NCBI RefSeq assembly: GCF_014138265.1
Contig: NZ_JACGXL010000007.1
Location: 1-64,000, forward strand
Length of the DNA: 64,000 bases
Origin: Dokdonella fugitiva
Lineage (GTDB): Bacteria > Pseudomonadota > Gammaproteobacteria > Xanthomonadales > Rhodanobacteraceae
Direction of reading: 5' to 3'
Shown here piece by piece: positions 26,777-35,789 of the stretch (position 1 is the first letter of the stretch; each line of letters starts with the position of its first letter). A program made the position numbers and the translations under genes. The notes below the pieces were generated by a model that was given only the letters and a program-made list of their open reading frames with translations, ran no database searches and was not told where the DNA came from.

Positions 26777-28252
26777 GTGATCACGCAGGAAGAATTCGCC
26801 GCACTCGCCGAGCAGGGATACAACCGCATCCCGGTCGTGCGCGAGGTGCTTTCCGATCTCGACACGCCGCTGTCGGTCTACCTCAAGCTCGCCGACGGGC
26901 CGTATTCGTACCTGTTCGAATCGGTCGAGGGTGGCGAGAACTGGGGCCGGCATTCGATCATCGGCCTGCCGTGCCGGCGCGTGCACGTGCTGCGCGGGCG
27001 CACGCTGACGATCGAGGAGCTCGGCGAGGTGGTCGAGTCGCGCGAGCTCGACGATCCGCTCGGCGAGATCGAACGCATCCGCGCCGCGTACCAGGTCGCG
27101 AGCGTGCCGGGCCTGCCCGCGTTCAGCGGCGGCCTGGTCGGGCACTTCGGATTCGAGACGATCGGCTGGATCGAGCCGCGCCTCGCGCGCGCGGACAAGC
27201 ACGACGAACTCGGCACGCCCGACGCGCTGCTCATGCTCAGCGAGGAAGTCGCGGTGTTCGACAACCTCAAGGGCCGCCTCTACCTCATCGTGCACGCCGA
27301 TCCGGCGCAGCCGCAGGCGTACGCGCGCGCACGCCGGCGCCTCGACGAACTCGCGTTCCGCCTGCGCCATTCCGGTTCCGGCTATCCCGACGTGCTCGAT
27401 CCGAAGGGGCTCGGCGAGGCGGACTTCGAATCGAGCTTCACGCGCGAGCAGTACGAGGCGATGGTCGAGCGCGCGAAGGAGTACATCCGTGCCGGCGACA
27501 TCTTCCAGGTAGTGCCGTCGCAGCGCCTGTCGGTGCCGTTCCGCGCGCGCCCGGTCGACGTCTACCGCGCGTTGCGCGCGCTCAATCCGTCGCCGTACAT
27601 GTACTTCGTCGACCTCGGCCGCACGCAGATCGTCGGCTCGTCGCCGGAGATCCTCGTGCGCCTCAAGCAGGGACGCGTGGTGGTGCGGCCGATCGCCGGC
27701 ACGCGCCCGCGCGGGAAGACGCCCGAGGAAGACCTCGCGCTCGAGCAGGAGCTGCTCGCCGACACCAAGGAACGCGCCGAGCACCTCATGCTGATCGACC
27801 TCGGCCGCAACGACGTCGGTCGCGTCAGCCGGACCGGCAGCGTCAGGCTCACCGAGAGCTTCGTGATCGAGCGCTACTCGCACGTGATGCACATCGTCAG
27901 CCAGGTCGAAGGCGAGCTGCGCGACGGCCTGTCCTACATGGACGTGCTCAAGGCGACGTTCCCGGCCGGCACGGTGAGCGGCGCGCCGAAGATCCGCGCG
28001 ATCGAGATCATCCAGGAACTCGAACCGCACAAGCGCAACATCTACGCCGGCGCGATCGGCTACATCGGCTGGAACGGCGATGCCGACACCGCGATCGCGA
28101 TCCGCACCGCGGTGATCCAGGATGGACGCCTTTACGTCCAGGCCGGCGGCGGCGTCGTGTACGACTCCGATCCCGCGAAGGAGTGGGAGGAGACGATGAA
28201 CAAGGGGCGCGCGCTGTTCCGCGCGGTCGCCCAGGCCGCCGGCGGCTTGTGA
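26777..28252 (+). CDS. trpE: Anthranilate synthase component I
   Basis: A 491-residue chorismate-binding enzyme, first step of tryptophan synthesis; needs the TrpG amidotransferase (35169). N-terminal FESVEGGENWGRHSIIG belongs to the Trp-binding regulatory region; catalytic core has RAKEYIRAGDIFQVVPSQR, PYMYFVDL, PIAGTRPRG, DLGRNDVGRV, GTVSGAPKIRAIEII, and the C-terminal GGGVVYDSDP. Starts GTG at 26777, the first plausible codon before the conserved region, with a weak ribosome-binding site. It is 6.9 kb from trpG-trpD-trpC, with unrelated genes between. Confidence 0.95.
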   Translation: MITQEEFAALAEQGYNRIPVVREVLSDLDTPLSVYLKLADGPYSYLFESVEGGENWGRHSIIGLPCRRVHVLRGRTLTIEELGEVVESRELDDPLGEIERIRAAYQVASVPGLPAFSGGLVGHFGFETIGWIEPRLARADKHDELGTPDALLMLSEEVAVFDNLKGRLYLIVHADPAQPQAYARARRRLDELAFRLRHSGSGYPDVLDPKGLGEADFESSFTREQYEAMVERAKEYIRAGDIFQVVPSQRLSVPFRARPVDVYRALRALNPSPYMYFVDLGRTQIVGSSPEILVRLKQGRVVVRPIAGTRPRGKTPEEDLALEQELLADTKERAEHLMLIDLGRNDVGRVSRTGSVRLTESFVIERYSHVMHIVSQVEGELRDGLSYMDVLKATFPAGTVSGAPKIRAIEIIQELEPHKRNIYAGAIGYIGWNGDADTAIAIRTAVIQDGRLYVQAGGGVVYDSDPAKEWEETMNKGRALFRAVAQAAGGL

Positions 28253-28265
28253 GCGCGCGCGGCGT

Positions 28266-28290
28266 CGAGGGCGGCGGAGGGCCGCCCTCG
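28266..28290 (+). terminator. 10-bp GC hairpin after trpE
   Basis: CGAGGGCGGC and GCCGCCCTCG form a perfect stem around a 5-nt loop, 13 bp after the trpE stop. No T-run. The remaining 130 bases to the next gene contain nothing else that I can identify. Confidence 0.55.
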
Positions 28291-28422
28291 CGCTCGGCTG
28301 GCCTTCGATCTTCGTCGCCGCGCACATCCACGTCCCGCGGCGCCTTGTAGGTACGCCGGCAGCGGCGCACAATCGCCGCCACCTTCGCTATCGCGCGTCG
28401 CGAGACGCCGCAGGAGGTTGTG

Positions 28423-28668
28423 ATGCACCCGAAGGAACGGCGCCTGCACGCGCAGCGACCGCCCGCGCTGCTCAAGCGCGAACTCAACGACGCGCAGTGC
28501 TTCGCCCTGACCGGGCTGGAACGATTCGGCTGGGAGCTGAAGTTCATCCGCCATCCGCTGTTCCAGGATCCGGTCGCCGTCGTCTTCGACGCCGAGCGCG
28601 GGGTCTACGCGGTGATCGAGCGCGACGGCTCGCTCAACGAGCGGGCGACGGTGGCGTTGCGGCATTGA
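28423..28668 (+). CDS. Small conserved-looking protein, 81 residues
   Basis: The ATG at 28423 follows a consensus CAGGAGGTT ribosome-binding site. The product (MHPKERRLHAQRPPALLKRE at the start, then LTGLERFGWELKFIRHPLFQ and FDAERGVYAVIERDGSL) is soluble, basic at the N-terminus and has alternating strands. Genes like this occur as short hypotheticals in xanthomonads, but I cannot name a function. It lies 20 bp before the MocR regulator and may be co-transcribed with it. Confidence 0.7.
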   Translation: MHPKERRLHAQRPPALLKRELNDAQCFALTGLERFGWELKFIRHPLFQDPVAVVFDAERGVYAVIERDGSLNERATVALRH

Positions 28669-28687
28669 TCCGGTCCCGTCGACCGGC

Positions 28688-30148
28688 TTGATCGCGGCGT
28701 CGCCCGTGCGTCACGCTTCGCGCTTGCGCAGCCGCGACCGTCCATCGAAACGCTACGAAGCCCTCGCCGACGAGATCGAGGCGTCGATCCGTGCGGGCAC
28801 GTTGCGCGCGGGCGACCGCTTGCCGTCGGTGCGCCAGGCCGCGGCGAGCCGCGGCGTGCACGCGTCGACGGTGTTCCAGGCCTACTACCGGCTCGAGGCG
28901 CGCGGGTTGATCCGCGCGCAGGCGCGTTCGGGCTACTATGTCGCCGCGGTGCCGCCGCCGGAGCTCGAGCACGTGTCGGCGCCGGAGGGCGAATCGATCG
29001 CGGTCGACGTCGGCGAGCGCGTGTTCGCGATCCTCAGGGCGACGATGCGGCGCGACGTCGTGCCGCTCGGCTCGGCGTTCCCGAGCCCGCTGCTGTTCCC
29101 GCTCACGCGCCTCGCGCGGACGATGGCCGCGACGGTGCAGCGGCTCGATCCGCGCGCGAGCGTCGACCACCTGCACCAGGGCAACGCGGCATTGCGCCGG
29201 CAGATCGCCTTGCGCTACCTCGTCGACGGTCTCGCCGTCGACGCAGAGGATCTCGTCGTCACCAATGGCGCGATGGAAGCGCTGCACCTCGCCCTCGCCG
29301 CGGTGACGAAGCCGGGCGACGCGGTCGTGGTCGAGTCGCCGACGTTCTACGCCGCCCTGCAGGCGCTCGAGCAGCGCGGCCTGCGCGCCATCGAGGTCGC
29401 CACGCATCCGCGCGAAGGCATCGAGCTCGGCGCACTTGCCGACGTGCTCGAACGGCAACGGCCGGCCGCGTGCTGGCTCATGACGAATTTCCAGAACCCG
29501 CTCGGCAGCCTCATGCCCGAAGCGAAGAAGCGCGAGCTCGTCGAGCTGCTCGCGCGCCACGACACGCCGCTGATCGAAGACGACGTCTACGGCGAACTGT
29601 ACTTCGGCGCGCGCCGGCCGCCGCCGGCGAAGGCCTACGACCGCGCCGGCCTCGTGCTGCACTGCTCGTCGTTCTCCAAATGCCTCGCGCCGGGCTACCG
29701 CATCGGCTGGATCGCGCCGGGGCGCCATCTCGCGACGGTCGCGCGGCTCAAGCTGTCGACCACGCTGACCGCATCGACGCCGGCCGAAGCGACGATCGCG
29801 GCCTATCTCGAGCACGGCGGCTACGACCGCCACCTGCGCAAGCTGCGCCGCGCGCTCGCGCAGCAGCGCGACGCGATGCTCGCGGCGATCGCGCGGCATT
29901 TTCCCGCGGCGACGCGCGCGACGCGGCCCGAGGGCGGCTACTTCCTCTGGCTCGAGCTGCCGCCCGGCGCCGAGGCGCTGGACCTGCACCGGCGCGCGCT
30001 CGCGCAGTCGATCAGCGTCGCGCCCGGGCCGATCTTCTCCTCGCGCGCGCGCTTCGAGCGCCACCTGCGCCTCAACTGCGGCCATCCGCACGACGAACGC
30101 ATCGAGGCCGCGCTGGCGACGCTCGGCCGGCTGGCGACGCTACCCTGA
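28688..30148 (+). CDS. MocR/PdxR-type GntR regulator with aminotransferase domain
   Basis: A protein of up to 486 residues. Residues about 20-85 are a GntR winged helix (KRYEALADEIEASIRAGTLR, RLPSVRQAAASRGVHASTVF), the rest a fold-type I PLP aminotransferase domain with NFQNPLGSLMP, DDVYGELYF and the PLP-binding Lys in HCSSFSKCLAPGYRIGW, and a C-terminal Arg region (RLNCGHPHDERIE). MocR regulators use PLP or an amino acid adduct as a signal. The target is unknown; no divergent partner gene is present. Start uncertain: TTG 28688 or GTG 28706. Confidence 0.9.
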   Translation: MIAASPVRHASRLRSRDRPSKRYEALADEIEASIRAGTLRAGDRLPSVRQAAASRGVHASTVFQAYYRLEARGLIRAQARSGYYVAAVPPPELEHVSAPEGESIAVDVGERVFAILRATMRRDVVPLGSAFPSPLLFPLTRLARTMAATVQRLDPRASVDHLHQGNAALRRQIALRYLVDGLAVDAEDLVVTNGAMEALHLALAAVTKPGDAVVVESPTFYAALQALEQRGLRAIEVATHPREGIELGALADVLERQRPAACWLMTNFQNPLGSLMPEAKKRELVELLARHDTPLIEDDVYGELYFGARRPPPAKAYDRAGLVLHCSSFSKCLAPGYRIGWIAPGRHLATVARLKLSTTLTASTPAEATIAAYLEHGGYDRHLRKLRRALAQQRDAMLAAIARHFPAATRATRPEGGYFLWLELPPGAEALDLHRRALAQSISVAPGPIFSSRARFERHLRLNCGHPHDERIEAALATLGRLATLP

Positions 30149-30257
30149 CTGCGACAATTCGCGCAGGCTGATCCGGTCGTTTCGGCGCCAGCTGATCGGT
30201 ATGCGACGCCCGCGCGCGGGTATCGTTCGCAGCAGTCCCATCGCACCGGAGCCGCCC

Positions 30258-30467
30258 ATGGCTGGCAAGATCCTCATCGTCGCCGCGCTCGCCGCGATCC
30301 TCTACCAGCTCGGCGCAGGCCTGTATTTCATGATGGTCGACCACGGATCGACCGGCCGCACGGTGCGTGCACTGACCTGGCGCATCGGCCTGTCCGTCGG
30401 ACTCATCCTCGTCGTCATGCTCGGCGTCGCCACCGGCTGGATCCAGCCGCACGGCGTCGCGCGGTAA
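30258..30467 (+). CDS. DUF2909 twin-transmembrane protein
   Basis: A 69-residue protein with two membrane helices (KILIVAALAAILYQLGAGLYFMM and WRIGLSVGLILVVMLGVATGW) and the HGSTGRTVRALTWRI connecting loop of the DUF2909 family. These are usually encoded near cytochrome oxidase assembly genes; here it precedes two cytochrome c genes by 14 bp, so it likely belongs to the same respiratory operon. Function unknown. Confidence 0.85.
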   Translation: MAGKILIVAALAAILYQLGAGLYFMMVDHGSTGRTVRALTWRIGLSVGLILVVMLGVATGWIQPHGVAR

Positions 30468-30481
30468 GCGAGGATCGCGCG

Positions 30482-31186
30482 ATGCCTCGCTGCCGGCCCG
30501 CAATCCTGTTCGCGCTCCTGTTCGCGCTGTCGCCGGCGTTCGCCGACGACGGCATCGCCGAGCGCCTCGCCGCGTGCGCGGCGTGCCACGGCGCGCTCGG
30601 CGAAGGCATGCAGGGCGCCGAGTACGTGCCGCACCTCGCCGGCAAGCCGGCCGGCTACCTGTTCGAGCAGCTGGCGGGTTTCCGCGACGGCCGGCGCGTG
30701 AATGCGTCGATGACCTGGCTCGTGCAGTTCGCCGACGACGCGTGGCTGCGCGAGATCGCCACGTACTACGCCGCGTTGCCGCCGCGCACGCACGCGGCCG
30801 ACGCGGGCGCGGCACAGCTGACGCCGGAGCGGCGCGAACGCGCCGAGCGACTCGTGCGCGAAGGCGATCGCGAACACGGCGTGCCCGCGTGCAGCGCCTG
30901 CCACGGCCCCGATCTCGCCGGGCTCGAACCCGGCATCCCGGCGACGCTGGGTTTGCCTGCCGACTACGTCGTCGCGCAGTTCGGCCATTGGCGCAACGGC
31001 TCGCGCCGCGCGCGCGAACCCGATTGCATGCGCGAGGTCGCCCTCGCGCTGTCGCCGCAGGACATCCGCGCAGTGGCGACATGGCTGTCGCAGCAGTCGA
31101 ATGCGGACGGCATCCGGCCCGCACCGGCCGGCGCATTCGTGCCGCCCGCGCGCTGCGGCGCGCTGGACGCGGAGGCCGCGCCGTGA
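30482..31186 (+). CDS. Di-heme cytochrome c4-like protein
   Basis: A 234-residue periplasmic protein. Signal peptide (CRPAILFALLFALSPAFA), then two class I cytochrome domains with heme motifs CAACH and CSACH and distal Met candidates (SMTWLVQF; the second domain's is less clear). The layout resembles cytochrome c4. It overlaps the next cytochrome gene through GTGA, so the two are translationally coupled. Electron transfer to a terminal oxidase is the likely role. Confidence 0.85.
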   Translation: MPRCRPAILFALLFALSPAFADDGIAERLAACAACHGALGEGMQGAEYVPHLAGKPAGYLFEQLAGFRDGRRVNASMTWLVQFADDAWLREIATYYAALPPRTHAADAGAAQLTPERRERAERLVREGDREHGVPACSACHGPDLAGLEPGIPATLGLPADYVVAQFGHWRNGSRRAREPDCMREVALALSPQDIRAVATWLSQQSNADGIRPAPAGAFVPPARCGALDAEAAP

Positions 31187-32457
31187 GCCTGCGGCGCATC
31201 CTGTTCGCGCTTGCCTGCCTGCTGCTGCCGTGCGTGCTCGCCGCGCTCGCGCTCGCGGCCATGCTGTTCGCGCGCCAGGGCGGGATCGAGCCGTTCCGCA
31301 TCCCGCACGGCGACCGCGCCGTCGCGACCGACGCGACGACGATCGCGCGCGGCGAGTACCTCGCGCGCATCGGCAACTGCCGTGCCTGCCACACCGCGCG
31401 CGGCGGCGCGCCGTTCGCGGGCGGGCGCACGTTCTCGACCGGCATCGGCACCGTCTACAGCACGAACATCACGCCCGATCCCGCACGCGGTATCGGCGAC
31501 TGGTCGGCCGACGAGTTCGCGCACGTGATGCGCCACGGCGTGTCGCGCCGCGGTGCGCTCTACCCGGTGTTCCCGTATGCGCATTTCGCCAACGTCGCCG
31601 ACGCCGATCTCGACGCGATCCTCGCGTACCTGCGCACGCAACCGGCGAGCGCGTCGACGCCGCCGCCGAACCGGCTCGAACCGCCCGCGGATTCGCGCCG
31701 TGCGCTCGTCGGCTGGCGCATGCTGCACTACCGGCCCGAGGCGACGCGCATCGACCCGAACGACCGTGGCCGCTATCTCGTCGATGGCCTCGGCCACTGC
31801 GCGATGTGCCACAGCGCGCGCGGCGAGCGCGGCTCGTTGCCGCCCGAAGGCCATTTCGCGGGCGGCCGCATTCCCGGTATCGGCTGGTACGCGCCACCGC
31901 TCGACCGCGTGCAGCTCGAGCGCTACTCGGAACAGCAACTGGCCGACTACCTGCGCACCGGCACGTCCGCGCACGGCAGCGCGTACGGGCCGATGGCGGA
32001 AGTCGTCTACGCGAGCCTGCGCGCGCTCACGCCCGGCGACGCGCTCGCGATCGCGCGGCACCTCAAGCAGGTCGAGCCCGCGCCGCTGCGCGCGACGGTC
32101 GGCAGCGAGGCGAACGACGACGCAGGCAGTCCTGGTGCGCAGGTCTATGCGCACGCGTGCGCCGATTGCCACGGCAAGGACGGCGAGGGCAAGCCGGGTG
32201 CTTATCCGCCGCTGCAGGGCTCGGTCGCCGCGACCGCACCCGACGCGACGAATGCGGTGCGCCTCGTGCTCTACGGCGGCATGCCGGTCACGACCGCGGG
32301 CGCGCCGCGTCCGCATTCGATGCCACCGTTCGTGCAGCGGCTCGACGCGAGCGAGATCGCCGCGGTCGTGAACCACCTGCGACGGCGCTGGGGTGCGCGC
32401 GATTCGCGCCTGACCGCGCAGGACGTCGAATCGATGCAAGGCATCGTGGTCGACTGA
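31183..32457 (+). CDS. Tri-heme cytochrome c, membrane-anchored
   Basis: A 424-residue protein. GTG start at 31183 overlapping the previous stop. One N-terminal membrane helix (ILFALACLLLPCVLAALALAAML) not followed by an obvious cleavage site, then three cytochrome c domains with CRACH, CAMCH and CADCH. This is the architecture of the cytochrome subunit of membrane alcohol/aldehyde or gluconate dehydrogenases, which pass electrons to ubiquinone. No flavoprotein, PQQ or molybdenum partner is encoded nearby, so the donor is unknown. Confidence 0.88.
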   Translation: MSLRRILFALACLLLPCVLAALALAAMLFARQGGIEPFRIPHGDRAVATDATTIARGEYLARIGNCRACHTARGGAPFAGGRTFSTGIGTVYSTNITPDPARGIGDWSADEFAHVMRHGVSRRGALYPVFPYAHFANVADADLDAILAYLRTQPASASTPPPNRLEPPADSRRALVGWRMLHYRPEATRIDPNDRGRYLVDGLGHCAMCHSARGERGSLPPEGHFAGGRIPGIGWYAPPLDRVQLERYSEQQLADYLRTGTSAHGSAYGPMAEVVYASLRALTPGDALAIARHLKQVEPAPLRATVGSEANDDAGSPGAQVYAHACADCHGKDGEGKPGAYPPLQGSVAATAPDATNAVRLVLYGGMPVTTAGAPRPHSMPPFVQRLDASEIAAVVNHLRRRWGARDSRLTAQDVESMQGIVVD

Positions 32458-32466
32458 GCGCGCGCG

Positions 32467-32793
32467 ATGAACGCCTTCTTCGAGACCGGCCTGTCCTTCA
32501 TCCTGTTCCTGCCGACGTTCGCGATCGTCGGTGCGATCTACTGCGCGTGGCCACGCGCGCCGCGCGGCGCGATGCGCTGGCTCGCCGACCTCGCCGTACT
32601 CGCGCTCGCGGCTGCGGCGAGCATCGTCGCGATGCGCTGGGGCTTCGACGCCAGCACCGGCCGCGGCGGCCACCTGTGGCCGCAGATCGTCGCCACCTTG
32701 CTCGCCTACGGCGTGTTCCTCGCCGTGCTTGCGCTCGCCTGGCCGCTGCGTGCGCGCTGGCTGCGGCGCCGCCGGCGAATCGGCGTGCCTTAG
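32467..32793 (+). CDS. Small integral membrane protein following the cytochromes
   Basis: A 108-residue protein with three predicted membrane helices (FFETGLSFILFLPTFAIVGAI; WLADLAVLALAAAASIVAM; IVATLLAYGVFLAVLALAW) and an Arg-rich cytoplasmic tail. It starts 9 bp after the tri-heme cytochrome gene and ends the operon. No recognised family; role in cytochrome maturation or anchoring is only a guess from context. Confidence 0.7.
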   Translation: MNAFFETGLSFILFLPTFAIVGAIYCAWPRAPRGAMRWLADLAVLALAAAASIVAMRWGFDASTGRGGHLWPQIVATLLAYGVFLAVLALAWPLRARWLRRRRRIGVP

Positions 32794-32860
32794 GGCGCAA
32801 GCGACGGGTCCGGCGCTGCGCGCGTTGATTTGCCTGCCGTCCCGATCGTGCGCGGACCCC

Positions 32861-32939
32861 TGTGGGAGCGGCGGAAGCCGCGATGCTTCTCCCGCCCGTT
32901 CGCGCGACGAAGAGCATCGCGGCTTCCGCCGCTCCCACA
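32861..32939. repeat. REP-type palindromic repeat, copy B
   Basis: Perfect 26-bp inverted arms (TGTGGGAGCGGCGGAAGCCG.. at 32861-32886 and the complement at 32914-32939) around a 27-bp spacer. The arms equal those at 24407 except for one base. It lies between the cytochrome operon and ybaL; the rest of 32794-33066 holds no gene. Confidence 0.85.
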
Positions 32940-33066
32940 GATCGCGCACCTCGCGCAGCGCGTGCGGGTTTTTCGGGCACGCCCGATGTGCTAAACATCG
33001 ATCGCGCCGCGGTTCCGCGCGTCGCGGCGGCGATGCGCGCCGCCATCACGCACGCAGGAATCGCGC

Positions 33067-34770
33067 ATGCCGCACAGCACTCCGCTCATCGCGACCCTCG
33101 TTTCCGCGTTCGTGCTCGCCTACGTCGCGGGCATGCTCGCGCAGCGGCTGCGCCTGCCGCCGATCGTCGGCTACCTGCTCGCGGGTGTCGCGATCGGTCC
33201 GTTCACGCCCGGCATCGTCGCCGACCAGGCGCTCGCGCCCGAGCTGTCGGAGATCGGCGTGATCCTGCTCATGTTCGGTGTCGGGCTGCATTTCTCGCTC
33301 GGCGACCTGCTCGCGGTGCGCGCGATCGCCTTGCCCGGCGCGGCCGTGCAGATCGCGATCGCGACCGCGCTCGGCATGCTGCTCGCATGGGCGATCGGCT
33401 GGTCGGCGGGCAGCGGCCTCGTTCTCGGCCTCGCGCTGTCGACCGCGAGCACGGTCGTGCTGCTGCGCGCGCTCGAAGAACGCGGCCTACTCGAAACGCA
33501 GCGCGGGCGCATCGCGATCGGCTGGCTCATCGTCGAGGACCTCGCGATGGTGCTCACCCTCGTGCTGCTGCCCGCGCTCGCGGGCCTGCTCGGCGGCACC
33601 GCGCAGGAGGGCGTGAACCTGTACGCCGCGCTCGGCCTCACGCTCGCCAAGGTCGCCGCGTTCGTCGCGGTGATGCTGGTGGTCGGCCGGCGCGCGATCC
33701 CGTGGCTGCTCGAGCGCACCGCGGGCACCGGTTCGCGCGAACTGTTCACGCTCGCCGTGCTCGGCATCGCCCTCGGCGTCGCCTACGCCTCGGCGATGCT
33801 GTTCGGCGTCTCGTTCGCGCTCGGCGCGTTCTTCGCCGGCATGGTGCTCAACGAGTCGAAGCTGAGCCACCAGGCCGCGCAGGAGTCGCTGCCGTTCCGC
33901 GACGCCTTCGCGGTGCTGTTCTTCGTCTCGGTCGGCATGCTGTTCGACCCGTCGATCCTCGTGCGCGCGCCGCTGCCCGTGCTCGGCGTGCTCGCGATCA
34001 TCCTCGTCGGCAAGTCGATCGGTGCGTTCGCGATCGTGCGCGCGTTCGGCCGTCCGGCCGAGGTCGGCCTGACCATCGCGACGAGCCTCGCGCAGATCGG
34101 CGAGTTCGCCTTCATCCTCGCCGGGCTCGGCATCGAACTCGGCCTGCTGCCGAAGGACGGCCGCGACCTCGTGCTCGCCGGCGCGATCCTGTCGATCTGC
34201 GCGAACCCGCTGCTGTTCGTCGCGCTCGACCGCTGGCTCGCGCGACGCGATGCCGCCGCCGCGGCCGCGGCGCCGCGCGAACCCGACCTGCCGCCCGGGC
34301 CGCCGCTGCCCGAGCGCGACCACGTGATCCTCGTCGGCTTCGGCCGCGTCGGCTCGCTGGTCGGCCAGCGCCTGCACGACGAAGGCACGCCGCTCGCGCT
34401 GATCGAACCCGACGCCGACGCGGTCGAGCGCGCCCGCGCGCTCGGCATTCCCGCGCTGGCCGGCAATGCGGCCGCGGCCGAGCGACTCGCCGCCGTGCAC
34501 GTCGCCGGCGCACGCGCGATCGTCGTCGCGATCCCGCAGGCGCTCGAGGCCGGCCAGATCATCCGCCACGCGCGCGAGGCGAATCCGGCGATCGCGGTGC
34601 TCGCGCGCGCGCATTCGGACGACGAAGTCGCCTACCTGCTCGGCTGCGGCGCCGACGCCGCGGTCATGGGCGAACGCGAGATCGCGCGCAGCATGTGCGA
34701 GTCGATCGACGGTCTCGCGCGCTGGTTCCAGCCGCGCGCCGCCGCCCCGGCCGCTCCCGACGCGGCCTGA
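33067..34770 (+). CDS. ybaL: KefB/YbaL-type monovalent cation:proton antiporter with TrkA-N domain
   Basis: A 567-residue CPA2-family exchanger. Twelve or so membrane helices (residues about 1-390; RLRLPPIVGYLLAGVAIGPF, LLMFGVGLHFSLGDL, LALSTASTVVLLRALEERG, FGVSFALGAFFAGMVLNES) and a cytoplasmic Rossmann NAD-binding domain (about 420-545) opening HVILVGFGRVGSLVGQ. This order matches YbaL and KefB/KefC potassium efflux systems; the KefC glutathione-binding residues cannot be judged. Standalone gene after the REP copy. Confidence 0.88.
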   Translation: MPHSTPLIATLVSAFVLAYVAGMLAQRLRLPPIVGYLLAGVAIGPFTPGIVADQALAPELSEIGVILLMFGVGLHFSLGDLLAVRAIALPGAAVQIAIATALGMLLAWAIGWSAGSGLVLGLALSTASTVVLLRALEERGLLETQRGRIAIGWLIVEDLAMVLTLVLLPALAGLLGGTAQEGVNLYAALGLTLAKVAAFVAVMLVVGRRAIPWLLERTAGTGSRELFTLAVLGIALGVAYASAMLFGVSFALGAFFAGMVLNESKLSHQAAQESLPFRDAFAVLFFVSVGMLFDPSILVRAPLPVLGVLAIILVGKSIGAFAIVRAFGRPAEVGLTIATSLAQIGEFAFILAGLGIELGLLPKDGRDLVLAGAILSICANPLLFVALDRWLARRDAAAAAAAPREPDLPPGPPLPERDHVILVGFGRVGSLVGQRLHDEGTPLALIEPDADAVERARALGIPALAGNAAAAERLAAVHVAGARAIVVAIPQALEAGQIIRHAREANPAIAVLARAHSDDEVAYLLGCGADAAVMGEREIARSMCESIDGLARWFQPRAAAPAAPDAA

Positions 34771-34811
34771 GTGCGTAGCCGTCCATACCCGGGCGTGCTG
34801 CCGTTCGGCCT

Positions 34812-34817
34812 TATACT
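34812..34817 (+). promoter_or_regulatory. Candidate -10 box upstream of the small AT-richer gene
   Basis: TATACT in the context CCTTATACTCGCCC lies 41 bp before the ATG at 34858 and is the best -10 match in this gap. A good -35 is not visible. It may also drive trpG behind it. Confidence 0.4.
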
Positions 34818-34857
34818 CGCCCTCCGGCCACCCGCCCGAGCGTGACGACCATTGGCG

Positions 34858-35112
34858 ATGAAGGATTTCAGAATTGAGTTCCTGACGCGCGATGGGTACG
34901 TGTTCTTGGCTGCCGAAATCGCCTATCGAGAGCAAAGGATATGTCAGCTCTTTCGACGCGTGGAGGACGATGGCATCGAGATCGAAATCCTCGACGAGCG
35001 CTTCGAGCTGAAAGAGTCCGTTCTGCTGAGGTTTCCGTTGGAAGATTTTCTTTCGGTACTGGACCGTACCAAAGCGGAGCTGCTCGCTCTACGACTGGAC
35101 AGACTGACGTAG
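34858..35112 (+). CDS. Small hypothetical protein with atypical base composition
   Basis: An 84-residue soluble protein (MKDFRIEFLTRDGYVFLAAE.., ending LLALRLDRLT), rich in Glu, Arg, Leu and Phe and with a predicted strand-helix mix. Its codons are markedly more AT-rich than those of the flanking genes (AGA, ATA and TTT codons are present, otherwise rare here), a sign of recent acquisition or of an unusual function. No domain recognised. It lies alone between ybaL and trpG. Confidence 0.65.
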   Translation: MKDFRIEFLTRDGYVFLAAEIAYREQRICQLFRRVEDDGIEIEILDERFELKESVLLRFPLEDFLSVLDRTKAELLALRLDRLT

Positions 35113-35168
35113 TCAATGCTCGGACGCACTGACGTCGGTCGATTGAGAATGAACAAGGTGCGAGCTTT

Positions 35169-35765
35169 ATGCTGTTGATGATCGACAACTACGACTCGTT
35201 CACGTTCAACCTCGTGCAGTATTTCGGCGAGCTCGGCGAGGACGTGCGCGTGATCCGCAACGACGAGATGACCCTGCCTGCGCTGCGCGCGCTGCGGCCA
35301 TCGGCGATCGTGATCTCGCCCGGCCCGGGCACGCCCGACGACGCCGGCGTGTCGCTCGAGGTGCTGCAGCGGCTCGGCGGCGAGGTGCCCGTGTTCGGCG
35401 TCTGCCTCGGCCACCAGTCGATCGGCCAGGCGTTCGGCGGGCGGGTGATCCGCGCGAAGGAAATCATGCACGGCAAGACCTCGCCGATCCATCACGCGGG
35501 GCAGGGCGTGTTCCGCGGCTTGCCCGATCCGTTCGAGGCGACGCGCTACCACTCGCTCGTGGTCGAGCAGTCGTCGCTGCCGGATTGCCTCGAAGTCACC
35601 GCGTGGACCGAGCATGCCGACGGTTCGCTCGACGAGATCATGGGCCTGCGCCATCGCAGCCTGCCGATCGAAGGCGTGCAGTTCCATCCCGAATCGATCC
35701 TCACCGAACACGGCCACGCGATGCTGCGCAACTTCCTCGCGCAGGCGTTGCCGAAAGCGGCCTGA
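35169..35765 (+). CDS. trpG: Anthranilate synthase component II (glutamine amidotransferase)
   Basis: A 198-residue class I glutamine amidotransferase: oxyanion motif [13 protein letters not shown], nucleophile [11 protein letters not shown], and catalytic His-Glu in [14 protein letters not shown]. It supplies ammonia to TrpE; such proteins often also serve PabB. First gene of a block with trpD and trpC in the same direction, but a lipoprotein gene stands between trpG and trpD. Confidence 0.94.
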   Translation: MLLMIDNYDSFTFNLVQYFGELGEDVRVIRNDEMTLPALRALRPSAIVISPGPGTPDDAGVSLEVLQRLGGEVPVFGVCLGHQSIGQAFGGRVIRAKEIMHGKTSPIHHAGQGVFRGLPDPFEATRYHSLVVEQSSLPDCLEVTAWTEHADGSLDEIMGLRHRSLPIEGVQFHPESILTEHGHAMLRNFLAQALPKAA

Positions 35766-35789
35766 CGCCGTCGCACCGGGGAGGGAGCG

